NCBI GenBank assembly: GCA_903881505.1
Contig: CAIRTM010000052.1
Span: 1 to 32,314 of the forward strand
Source: an uncultured delta proteobacterium
GTDB taxonomy: Bacteria > Desulfobacterota > WTBG01 > CAIYCZ01 > CAIRTM01
Reading direction: 5' to 3'
Length of the DNA: 32,314 nt
Shown one piece after another: positions 22,811 through 32,314 of the stretch. Numbering within the stretch: position 1 is the first letter of the stretch; each line of letters begins with the position of its first letter. Below the pieces are notes generated by a model. The model saw only the letters and a program-made list of their open reading frames with translations. It was not told the DNA's origin and did no database searches. A program made the position numbers and the translations under genes.

Positions 22811-23845
22811 ATGACTGATGCCGCCGCCAACATTGCTGTCGCATCCTGGCAGGTGCTGTGCGCCTCGGCCCCCTATGTGATCTTCGGACTGCTGATGTCG
22901 GGCGTGCTCAAGGCGCTTATTCCGGACGAGTTTGTCACCCGGCACCTGGGCGGCAACTCCGCCGGGGCTGTTGTAAAGGCCTCGCTCCTTGGCGTACCCC
23001 TGCCGCTGTGCTCCTGCGGCGTGGTCCCGGTTGCCGCCTCAATCAGAAAGCAGGGCGCCGGCCCGGGGCCGACAACCGCATTCCTGATATCAACCCCGGA
23101 AACGGGCGTGGATTCGATCGCCATCACCTGGGCCCTGCTCGACCCCGTCATGACGGTGGTGCGGCCGCTGGCGGCATTTATAACCGCAACAAGCGCAGGC
23201 CTGCTCGTGAACCTGCTGCCGGTCGAAGCGCCGGCATGCGAAGCACCGAGCGGTTCCTGCGGCTGCACAGCCTGCCGCGGGAAGCCGGCCGTGGCACGGC
23301 CGCCCCTGCCCCGGGCGCTGGCCGACGGCATAGGCTATGCCTTCGGGCCGCTTTTGCGCGATATCGGCCCCTACCTGCTCGCGGGCATCGCCATCGCAGG
23401 CCTGATCACCTGGCTGATCCCGGACGGTTTCATCGAGCGGCATCTGGGCAGCGGCATCATACCCATGCTGATCATGCTCATGGCCGGCATTCCCCTTTAC
23501 GTATGCGCCTCGGCGTCAACGCCGATCATCGCCGCGCTGGCACTCAAGGGCCTTTCGCCGGGAGCTGCCCTGGTGTTTCTCATGGCAGGGCCAGCGACAA
23601 ATGCAGCTACAATTACCGTTGTCGCCAGCCTGCTGGGCAGGCGTGTCGCCGCGGTGTACGTGTCGGTGATCGCGGTGTGCGCGCTCGTGATGGGGATGGC
23701 GGTCAACGCCGTGTACGGATGGCTTGCTCTTGATATCAGCTCATGGGCGAATGGCGCACATCACAACGAAGGCGGGATGTTCTCAACGCTGGCGGCGGTC
23801 ATTCTGCTGGGGCTTATCGCACGGGCGGTGGCCCGCAGAAGCTGA
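22811..23845 (+). CDS. SO_0444-type metal efflux permease (PF03773 family)
   Basis: A 344-residue permease with about eight to ten membrane segments in two homologous halves. The family's repeated motifs are present: PLPLCSCGVVPVAASIRKQG (residues 63-82, with C67 and C69) and the second-half YVCASASTPIIAALALKGLSPGAALVFLMAGPATN. A cytoplasmic or periplasmic loop between the halves holds C143, C150, C152 and C155 (CEAPSGSCGCTACRG), a likely metal-binding patch. SO_0444-like members are linked to Cu/Zn efflux and the wider ArsP_1 family to organoarsenic export. It is divergent from the redox operon across 251 bases. No Shine-Dalgarno is evident before ATG 22811. The exact metal is unknown. Confidence 0.9.
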   Translation: MTDAAANIAVASWQVLCASAPYVIFGLLMSGVLKALIPDEFVTRHLGGNSAGAVVKASLLGVPLPLCSCGVVPVAASIRKQGAGPGPTTAFLISTPETGVDSIAITWALLDPVMTVVRPLAAFITATSAGLLVNLLPVEAPACEAPSGSCGCTACRGKPAVARPPLPRALADGIGYAFGPLLRDIGPYLLAGIAIAGLITWLIPDGFIERHLGSGIIPMLIMLMAGIPLYVCASASTPIIAALALKGLSPGAALVFLMAGPATNAATITVVASLLGRRVAAVYVSVIAVCALVMGMAVNAVYGWLALDISSWANGAHHNEGGMFSTLAAVILLGLIARAVARRS

Positions 23846-23891
23846 CAGCATTTCTCAAACGAACTGCTGCTGTATAACCGGGGGACATTTT

Positions 23892-23953
23892 TATCGGGAT
23901 CGCTGTCGGTATCGATATCAAAACTACTGACGATTACGATACCGATCCCGATA
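23892..23953. repeat. Long interrupted hairpin between convergent genes
   Basis: TATCGGGAT (23892-23900) plus CGGTATCG (23907-23914) pair with CGATACCGATCCCGATA (23937-23953), leaving a 6-base bulge (CGCTGT). The TCGGTATCG-type words are typical of REP-like intergenic elements. It sits between the convergent permease and PurF-like genes and could terminate transcription from both sides, though the T-runs are poor. Confidence 0.6.
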
Positions 23954-23974
23954 GCGCTTTTCAACAGCCTGCTG

Positions 23975-25375
23975 CTACTCGCACCCGTTCCAGCAGTACG
24001 TGCACACCCGGTCGCGGGCAATACCGATGGCGCTGATCATATGCTCGAGTTTCTGGTAGCGCAGCGAGGTGACGCCCAGGTGTCTGCCGATGCACTCGAC
24101 CATGGCGCAGTATTTGCCGGTTGTATCGTCGGCATACTCTTCCAGCCGGCAGTCTTTCCCGCCTTCGATTTCCTTGATGGCCCTGCGGGCCGCAAGATCC
24201 AGTTCCGAGCGTGAGCGGGAAAAATTGAGATACTTGCAGCCGAATACCAGCGGAGGGCAGGCGGGCCGCATATGAATTTCACGGGCCCCGTACTCAAATA
24301 CCCGGTGCATCGTGTCCTTGAGCTGCGTGCCGCGCACGACCGAGTCATCGCAGAACAGGATCCTGCGCCCGTCGATAAGCTCGCGGATCGGGATCAGCTT
24401 CATCCGGGCGACGAGATCGCGGATATCCTGCTGCTGCGGCATGAAGCTGCGCGGCCAGGTCGGCGTATATTTAACGAACGGACGGCTGTATCGCAGTCCG
24501 CTGCGCTGGGCATAGCCGATGGCATGCGAGGTTCCCGAATCGGGTATGCCGGACACGCAGTCGACCTCGATGCTCTCCTGATCAGCCAGCGCGGCGCCGC
24601 AGCGATAGCGCGAGGCTTCCACATTGATGCCTTCATAGCTGGATGCCGGATAGCCATAGTAAATCCACAAAAACGCACAGATTCTCATCTTGTCACCCGG
24701 GGGATTTTTCTGCTCAATGCCGTCAGGGGTGATCAGCACGCTTTCATTGGGGCCCAATTCCTTAACCACGCTGTAGCCCAGGTTCGGCAGGGCGCAGGAC
24801 TCCATGGTGACGGCATGTCCATGCTCCCCCTTGCCGATAAGAACCGGCGTGCGGCCGAAGCGGTCACGGGCCGCGTAGATGCCCTTTTCCGTCAAAAGCA
24901 TAATAGAGCAGGATCCTTCAATCTGCTCCCGCGCAGCATTAATACCGGCCGCAAAACTTTCTTCCTGATTAACAAGTGTTGCAACCAGCTCGGTCGGGTT
25001 GATCTCATTACCGCTCATTTCAGAAAAATGGACCGCCCGCTTTGCCAGCAGGTTCGCGGCAATCTGTTCCAGGTTTTTAATGACACCGACGGTAACGATA
25101 GCATAGCTGCCCAGATGCGAACTGACCAAAAGAGGCTGATCCTCATAATCGCTGATGACACCGATACCGCTCATACCCTTCAGCCGACCGATGTCCTGAT
25201 CGAACTTGCTGCGGAACTGGGTATTGGTGATGTCATGAATAAAGCGGGTAATGCGTCCTTCGTTCAGCACGGCCAGGCCGCCCCGGCGCGTGCCGAGATG
25301 AGAATGGTAATCCGTGCCGTAGAAAAGATCAGTCACACAGTCGTGTCTGGATGCTACGCCGAAAAAACCGCCCAT
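23975..25375 (-). CDS. PurF-like amidophosphoribosyltransferase paralogue without catalytic Cys
   Basis: A 466-residue protein with PurF architecture. It has an N-terminal Ntn-type glutaminase-like domain (about 1-225; GGFFGVAS, YHSHLGTRRGG, GIGVISD) and a C-terminal phosphoribosyltransferase domain with the PRPP loop ILFCDDSVVRGTQL (339-352). C233, C380, C458 and C461 occupy places equivalent to the [4Fe-4S] ligands of Bacillus-type PurF. The catalytic Cys that follows Met1 in PurF is Gly2 here; AAGGAG six bases before ATG 25375 leaves no doubt about the start. It cannot use glutamine by the normal mechanism. It may use free ammonia, take another nucleophile (Cys13 is near), or have a different role. 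It follows carB after 88 bases. Confidence 0.9.
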   Translation of the reverse strand: MGGFFGVASRHDCVTDLFYGTDYHSHLGTRRGGLAVLNEGRITRFIHDITNTQFRSKFDQDIGRLKGMSGIGVISDYEDQPLLVSSHLGSYAIVTVGVIKNLEQIAANLLAKRAVHFSEMSGNEINPTELVATLVNQEESFAAGINAAREQIEGSCSIMLLTEKGIYAARDRFGRTPVLIGKGEHGHAVTMESCALPNLGYSVVKELGPNESVLITPDGIEQKNPPGDKMRICAFLWIYYGYPASSYEGINVEASRYRCGAALADQESIEVDCVSGIPDSGTSHAIGYAQRSGLRYSRPFVKYTPTWPRSFMPQQQDIRDLVARMKLIPIRELIDGRRILFCDDSVVRGTQLKDTMHRVFEYGAREIHMRPACPPLVFGCKYLNFSRSRSELDLAARRAIKEIEGGKDCRLEEYADDTTGKYCAMVECIGRHLGVTSLRYQKLEHMISAIGIARDRVCTYCWNGCE

Positions 25376-25463
25376 GGGGGGCTCCTTCCTGAAAGGTCCG
25401 CTGCCGGGCTGCGCATGCAGTCACCGGCAGATTCATGTACCGGGCAAGCAGGCCCGCGCGCAC

Positions 25464-28670
<3,207 letters not shown>

Positions 28671-28775
28671 ACCCTATCTCCTGCGATTGTTTTTTATAAC
28701 GGAACGGACATCGTAAAATACAAAAAGACACGCGTACTGGCAAGAAAATTTGTGCGGCCTGCGTGTGCCGGGCGC

Positions 28776-28802
28776 AAAAAAAAGCCCTGCGGGAGCAGGG
28801 CT
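28776..28802 (-). terminator. Rho-independent terminator after the cold-shock gene
   Basis: AGCCCTGC/GCAGGGCT (28795-28802/28783-28790 on the minus strand) around a 4-base loop is followed by eight Ts on the minus strand (28776-28783). On the plus strand the same hairpin has only TTTT. Confidence 0.92.
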
Positions 28803-28830
28803 TTTAACATACAAACGGCGCTGCCTGCTC

Positions 28831-29031
28831 TTAGAGCTGCACAACGTTTGCAGCAGCAGGGCCCTTGGCGCCGTCAACGATCTCAAAACGCACGCGGGCG
28901 CCTTCGGCAAGGGTTTTGAAACCCTGGGCCTGAATGGCGCTGTGATGCACAAACACATCCGGACCACCGTCCTGCGCGATGAATCCAAACCCCTTCGAAT
29001 CGTTAAACCACTTCACTGTTCCTTCTTTCAT
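28831..29031 (-). CDS. Cold-shock-domain protein (CspA family)
   Basis: A 66-residue single cold-shock domain, the usual CspA length. Both RNA-binding motifs are intact: KGFGFI (RNP1, residues 13-18) and VFVHHSAI (RNP2, 26-33). It acts as a single-stranded RNA/DNA-binding chaperone. AAGGAG lies ten bases before ATG 29031, and the gene is flanked by terminators on both sides (29137-29175 upstream, 28776-28802 downstream), so it is transcribed alone. Its promoter must lie within the ~105 bases between; I see only a weak CATAAT. Which growth condition induces it cannot be told. Confidence 0.97.
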   Translation of the reverse strand: MKEGTVKWFNDSKGFGFIAQDGGPDVFVHHSAIQAQGFKTLAEGARVRFEIVDGAKGPAAANVVQL

Positions 29032-29136
29032 TACTTCTGTACTCCTTGTGTACTGGGATCCCGCGGGACCCGCTTTTCATTATGCCCGTTACCGTGTCCG
29101 GCCCGGGCGGGCAGCGCCGTGTGCGGTCTTCCGGAC

Positions 29137-29175
29137 AAAAAAAACCGCATAACCCTGTGCGGACTATGCGGTTTT
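29137..29175 (-). terminator. Rho-independent terminator after the OmpA-like gene
   Basis: An 11-bp stem AAAACCGCATA/TATGCGGTTTT (29141-29151/29165-29175) is followed on the minus strand by eight Ts (29137-29144). It lies about 120 bases past the stop of the gene at 29293. Confidence 0.9.
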
Positions 29176-29292
29176 ACTGTGCCTTCGTGTTGACTGCAAC
29201 CGGTACTGCGCTTCAGGTGTTGGCAAATCCTAGCACATCCGGCAGGGAAAGCAAGCTTTTTTTATGCGCTCGCGCAGCCGCCGGGACGGGCC

Positions 29293-29946
29293 TTACTGCG
29301 CCTCCCCCTGGGGAATGATGACGACCTGCACCCGCCGGTTCAGCTGCCGGCCCTCGGGGGTTGCGTTGGTTGCCACGGGCTTTGAAAGGCCGTAACCGAT
29401 TGTCTGGATGCGCTCGGGCTGAATGTTCTGGGCGACCAGCTCGCTTTTTACCGCCTCGGCCCTCCGCTCGGAAAGCGCCTGGTTGTAGGCCTCGCCGCCG
29501 GTCGAATCGGTGTGGCCCTCGATCCGGATGCGTGTTTCCGGGTAGCGGTAGAGCACATCGGCAACCCGCCTGATCTCCGTCTGTGCGCCGGGCTTGACCA
29601 CGGAGGAATTGACGTCGAACATAAAATCAGCCTTGAAAGACAGGATCAGGATATCCTGCTCGCGCTTCATGGAGGCTGCTTCAGACTGCGCAATCGCGTT
29701 CTGCAGTTCCTGCTCCTGCTTGTCCATGTAGCGCCCGACGCCCATACCCGCCAGTGTCCCTCCGGCCAGACCTATTCCAGCGCCGATTGCCGCGCCCTTC
29801 CCGCCGCCGATGGCATAGCCGATACCGGCCCCGAGCACGGTTCCCACGCCGGCCCCGACCGCGGCCCCGGTTTTGGTCTTGGTTGCGCAGCCCGCCATGC
29901 AGAACGCACAGGCGACCAGCACCGCAATGATTCTTTTTCTGCCCAT
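29293..29946 (-). CDS. OmpA-family lipoprotein with glycine zipper (YiaD-like)
   Basis: A 217-residue protein. The signal peptide MGRKRIIAVLVACAFCMAGC ends in lipobox MAGC, so Cys20 is lipidated. A glycine-zipper region (about 26-72; repeated GAxxGAG and GIGxxGG units) can insert in membranes. The C-terminal OmpA domain (about 98-213) binds peptidoglycan, with FDVNSSVVKPGA, IRIEGHTDSTGGEAYNQALSERRAEAV and the closing NRRVQVVI. It should tether the outer membrane to the cell wall. AAAGGA precedes ATG 29946 at about eight bases. It is a single gene with its own terminator. The Asp and Arg residues that hold diaminopimelate in OmpA domains are present. Confidence 0.95.
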   Translation of the reverse strand: MGRKRIIAVLVACAFCMAGCATKTKTGAAVGAGVGTVLGAGIGYAIGGGKGAAIGAGIGLAGGTLAGMGVGRYMDKQEQELQNAIAQSEAASMKREQDILILSFKADFMFDVNSSVVKPGAQTEIRRVADVLYRYPETRIRIEGHTDSTGGEAYNQALSERRAEAVKSELVAQNIQPERIQTIGYGLSKPVATNATPEGRQLNRRVQVVIIPQGEAQ

Positions 29947-30313
29947 ACCATGTTCCTTTCTGTGATCACGCTGATGGGAGTAGTCGTTCGTTCAGAAGTA
30001 TAGTGCAAGCGCGACCCAAAAGCAAACCATATAAGACCGCCGGAGCGTCTGTATTCAGGCTTTTTACACAAAATTTACGGCTGCGCCCGCAACCAAGGGC
30101 TGCAACATCTTCCTGTTTTACGCCGTTCATGCAGGGGCTTAAGCATGACGGATGCCGCATCCCGGCCATGACACATGGTTTGTGATTCCGGCAGGAGAGT
30201 CAACGCCCCGGATCAAGTCCGGGATGACATTCCCCGGATTGAAGGCGCGGGGGTGCATAGCCTTGATATCCGGTGCGGCACAAGGCCTGACGGGCCTGTG
30301 CCCTTAAGTTTTG
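29947..30313. other. Gene-free interval with dispersed-repeat-like palindrome
   Basis: No supported gene lies here. At 30207-30223 CCCGGA-TCAAG-TCCGGG followed by GATGACA is a palindrome of a type scattered between genes in many proteobacteria. A second hairpin lies at 30277-30302. Confidence 0.5.
30277..30302 (-). terminator. Hairpin just past the TadG-like gene
   Basis: GGCACAAGGCC and GGGCCTGTGCC form a ten-pair stem with one bulged A, 11 bases downstream of the stop at 30314. No T-run follows on the minus strand, so termination is only a possibility. Confidence 0.35.
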
Positions 30314-31660
30314 TTACTGTACAAGACGCAGCTTTATATCTTTGGCGATCTTATTAAAAATGGTCTGCAGTTCGCCGGAGTCGGGGGTAACGTACACCAG
30401 ATCAGGTCCGCTCGCGATATCAGCAAGATACTCCTCGTTGACACCGCCACTACCAATAAAGCCAACGGCATAAATTATGACACCACGGTCCTTGAGCTCC
30501 TGGGCGTGATCCACTGCCATCTGTTTGGCCGTCGTGCAGACATAGCCTGACAGTGGCGTTTGTATATGTGCACTGTTCCGCACATACCACTCATCATCCT
30601 CGTCGTCATACTGTATATCTTGTCCCGTCTCAACCGCGATAAAGCAATCTTGCGTGCCATGCCCCGCAAGCGGATAGTCTTCGAATACATACCATCTGGT
30701 CGTCAACAACTCAGGGTATTGTCGGCATGCCGATGCTGCAAATGTATTACCGTCGCCGGTCAATCGCGGGTCGATGCTGGGATTGCTAAGATTGTTGCCG
30801 GTATCGGGATTGGCCAGCCGGGTGTCAACCTCATCACAAAAATTGCCGGTCCCGTTGACCACGGCATCGTAGTCAACGCCCTTGTATTTAAATCTTCCCC
30901 TGAAGGTGTTGGGGTTTCCATCGGAGAAGAAAATGAGGTACTGCTGGCGCCACTGGTCGCCCGGAAGCCCGCTAAAATCGGTGAAGCCGGAAGGGCCGTC
31001 AGCCCGGTCAATCGCATCCTCAGCATTGGTGTATCCGCCAGCCTCCATGTCGTCAATCGCATTTGTCATCGCGCTGACGAAGTTGTTCCGTAATGAAACA
31101 TCGACCGTCACTCCTTTGGCAAAGCTGATGAGTCCCAGCCTGTCTTCAGCCTGGGTGTCCTCAAAAAAAGAAATAAAGCTCAGCGAGGCGTCTTTCAGAT
31201 CGTCCATGGGGTCACCCTCCATCGACCCGGAGCGGTCGAGAACCAGCATGATTTCCACCGCATTCTTTTTTGCTATCGCGCTGTTATTCACGAGCACCAC
31301 ATTAACCCCGAATACACGGGCAAAATACGACTCGGTGTTGACCGAACCGCCGACGCTGATCCGGGTATTATCCAGCTTGGAGGCGTTGAAGGTCGGAGCG
31401 CCGATAGTCCAGGCGGAGCCTTCGCGAAAGTTCTCCCGGGCGAATTCCTTCGCCACATCCACAGCAGGGGCAAACGGGTTTGATATGTTTTTCGCGCCCG
31501 CCAGGGCCCCGGCATCGACGCTTTTGGAAAGTTCCGCCCGCGCCACGAACCAGGCCCCGACATCAACCGCCAGTCCGGCAAAGGCGATGATTATGACGAG
31601 CATGATCCAGAAAAGGACCGCCACAGCGCCTTTCTGGTTATTCAGGATTGTTGTTTGCAT
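30314..31660 (-). CDS. tadG: TadG-like protein with von Willebrand factor A domain
   Basis: Taken from ATG 31660 (GGGAG eight bases upstream) the protein has 448 residues; ATG 31696, overlapping the upstream stop as TGATG, is an alternative start adding 12 residues. The TadG-type N-terminus (residues 9-56) has QKGAVAVLFWIMLV, a membrane helix and VDVGAWFVARAELSKSVDAGALAGA. A vWA domain (about 134-445) has an intact metal site D142-x-S144-x-S146 (MLVLDRSGSMEG) and, later, IIYAVGFI. It is exported or membrane-anchored and acts with Tad/Flp pilus or adhesion machinery. Acidic insert DDEDDE around residues 345-350 is unusual. It is coupled to the TadE-like gene upstream. Confidence 0.88.
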   Translation of the reverse strand: MQTTILNNQKGAVAVLFWIMLVIIIAFAGLAVDVGAWFVARAELSKSVDAGALAGAKNISNPFAPAVDVAKEFARENFREGSAWTIGAPTFNASKLDNTRISVGGSVNTESYFARVFGVNVVLVNNSAIAKKNAVEIMLVLDRSGSMEGDPMDDLKDASLSFISFFEDTQAEDRLGLISFAKGVTVDVSLRNNFVSAMTNAIDDMEAGGYTNAEDAIDRADGPSGFTDFSGLPGDQWRQQYLIFFSDGNPNTFRGRFKYKGVDYDAVVNGTGNFCDEVDTRLANPDTGNNLSNPSIDPRLTGDGNTFAASACRQYPELLTTRWYVFEDYPLAGHGTQDCFIAVETGQDIQYDDEDDEWYVRNSAHIQTPLSGYVCTTAKQMAVDHAQELKDRGVIIYAVGFIGSGGVNEEYLADIASGPDLVYVTPDSGELQTIFNKIAKDIKLRLVQ

Positions 31661-31695
31661 GGCATTTCTCCCGACTGCACACGGTTTGACCTCCA

Positions 31696-32277
31696 TCAGA
31701 ACACCGCCCTGCTGCTCATGATCCGGCCTCCCTCGTCTCTCGTCAGCAGACCGGGGATAAGACTCGAGAGCGGCGTGATGGGAATGTACTTATAAAACAC
31801 CTCAACGACGGTTACATCGCCGATATCGGCCGTCATTTGGCCCGGGCTGCTGTCAAACACGAGGCGGTTATACACGGCAGAGGTCAAGCCCAGGCTCGAA
31901 CCCCTCACCGAACTGGGAACGTTAAGACTGCCGGCCTGCGCGCTGCTCGATGTGTCGACCGTGGGATTCGGGCTGCGGCGTGTCTGGCCGGCGCGGATTC
32001 TCTTGATGTATATCCTTCCCTTGGCCTGAAGGTCCAGCGGCGCTGCCGCCTGCTGCATCAATGTGATGAGCTGCTGCGCTGACTGAATGTCGCGGGAGGC
32101 CAGGCTTGCCCCTTCGCGGGCGGCATTGATAATGATGAAACGCGCCGTGAAAAAATTGCCGAACTCAATGATGCCGAGTGCGATGACCATTATCACCGGA
32201 AGGATAATGGCAAATTCCACGGCCGAGGCGCCGCGTTCGCCGCGATGGCCGCGGCTGGTATGCACGTGTTCGATCAT
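31696..32277 (-). CDS. tadE: TadE-like pseudopilin protein
   Basis: A 193-residue protein. The TadE signature at residues 15-57 reads ERGASAVEFAIILPVIMVIALGIIEFG, then AAREGASLAS. The glutamate within the hydrophobic helix (AVEF) is the position needed for prepilin processing in TadE/TadF proteins. The rest is a periplasmic domain with polar linker (TRRSPNPTVDTSSSAQ). The ATG at 32277 has AAAGG about ten bases upstream. Its stop overlaps the first possible start of the TadG-like gene by one base (TGATG), so the two are translationally coupled. Other Tad genes would lie beyond the right edge of the window. Confidence 0.92.
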   Translation of the reverse strand: MIEHVHTSRGHRGERGASAVEFAIILPVIMVIALGIIEFGNFFTARFIIINAAREGASLASRDIQSAQQLITLMQQAAAPLDLQAKGRIYIKRIRAGQTRRSPNPTVDTSSSAQAGSLNVPSSVRGSSLGLTSAVYNRLVFDSSPGQMTADIGDVTVVEVFYKYIPITPLSSLIPGLLTRDEGGRIMSSRAVF

Positions 32278-32314
32278 AGAGCGTGAGCCTTTCGTCTGGC
32301 AGTATTGAGCAAAA

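Overview
The window (roughly 58-60 % G+C by eye) reads as the chromosome of a Gram-negative, strictly anaerobic bacterium, most likely a Desulfobacterota ('deltaproteobacterial') or similar lineage. Supporting features are lipoproteins and an OmpA-type protein (outer membrane), GspH/GspC-like and TadE/TadG-like proteins, and many oxygen-sensitive Fe-S and flavin proteins (CCG-domain proteins, an aldehyde:ferredoxin-oxidoreductase-like protein, EtfAB, a HybB/NrfD membrane protein, a radical-SAM protein). The lineage is an inference from gene content; there is no rRNA or other marker here. I found no tRNA, rRNA, CRISPR array or IS element.

Layout. 1-1000: a small accessory patch with the tail of an unknown gene, a 23-codon remnant of a diverged radC, then an intact radC behind palindromic DNA. 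1069-5388: three plus-strand membrane proteins (orphan HybB/NrfD subunit, AGCS sodium:amino-acid symporter, Nramp Mn2+/Fe2+ transporter). 5737-7641: a small membrane protein and a B12-type radical-SAM protein on the minus strand. 7920-8756: uppP. 8909-10149: a GspH-like pseudopilin followed by two overlapping TRL-family lipoproteins. 10210-10584: a solitary DUF559 endonuclease between GC-rich inverted repeats.

10793-22559 is the heart of the window, all minus strand. An apparent eight-gene operon runs from 22559 down to 14454: GlcD-type flavoprotein, CCG Fe-S protein, second PCMH-type flavoprotein, two-cluster ferredoxin, shortened AOR-like protein, second CCG protein, a PCP_red-like small protein and an unknown 131-residue protein. 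A GspC-like gene and an etfB-etfA pair follow. GlcD and CCG proteins plus EtfAB are the parts of known flavin-based electron-transferring 2-hydroxyacid dehydrogenases. Two such pairs together with a ferredoxin and an AOR-like subunit lacking its Fe-S cysteines suggest an uncharacterised multi-subunit redox complex. The substrate cannot be read from the sequence.

22811-32277: an SO_0444-type metal efflux permease diverges from the operon. Then, on the minus strand, come a PurF paralogue without the N-terminal catalytic cysteine, carB, a cold-shock protein, an OmpA-like lipoprotein, and a TadE/TadG pair entering from the right edge. Several clear terminators (10734-10763, 28776-28802, 29137-29175) and two nearly identical sigma70-type promoters (2294-2322 and 7806-7834) mark transcription units.
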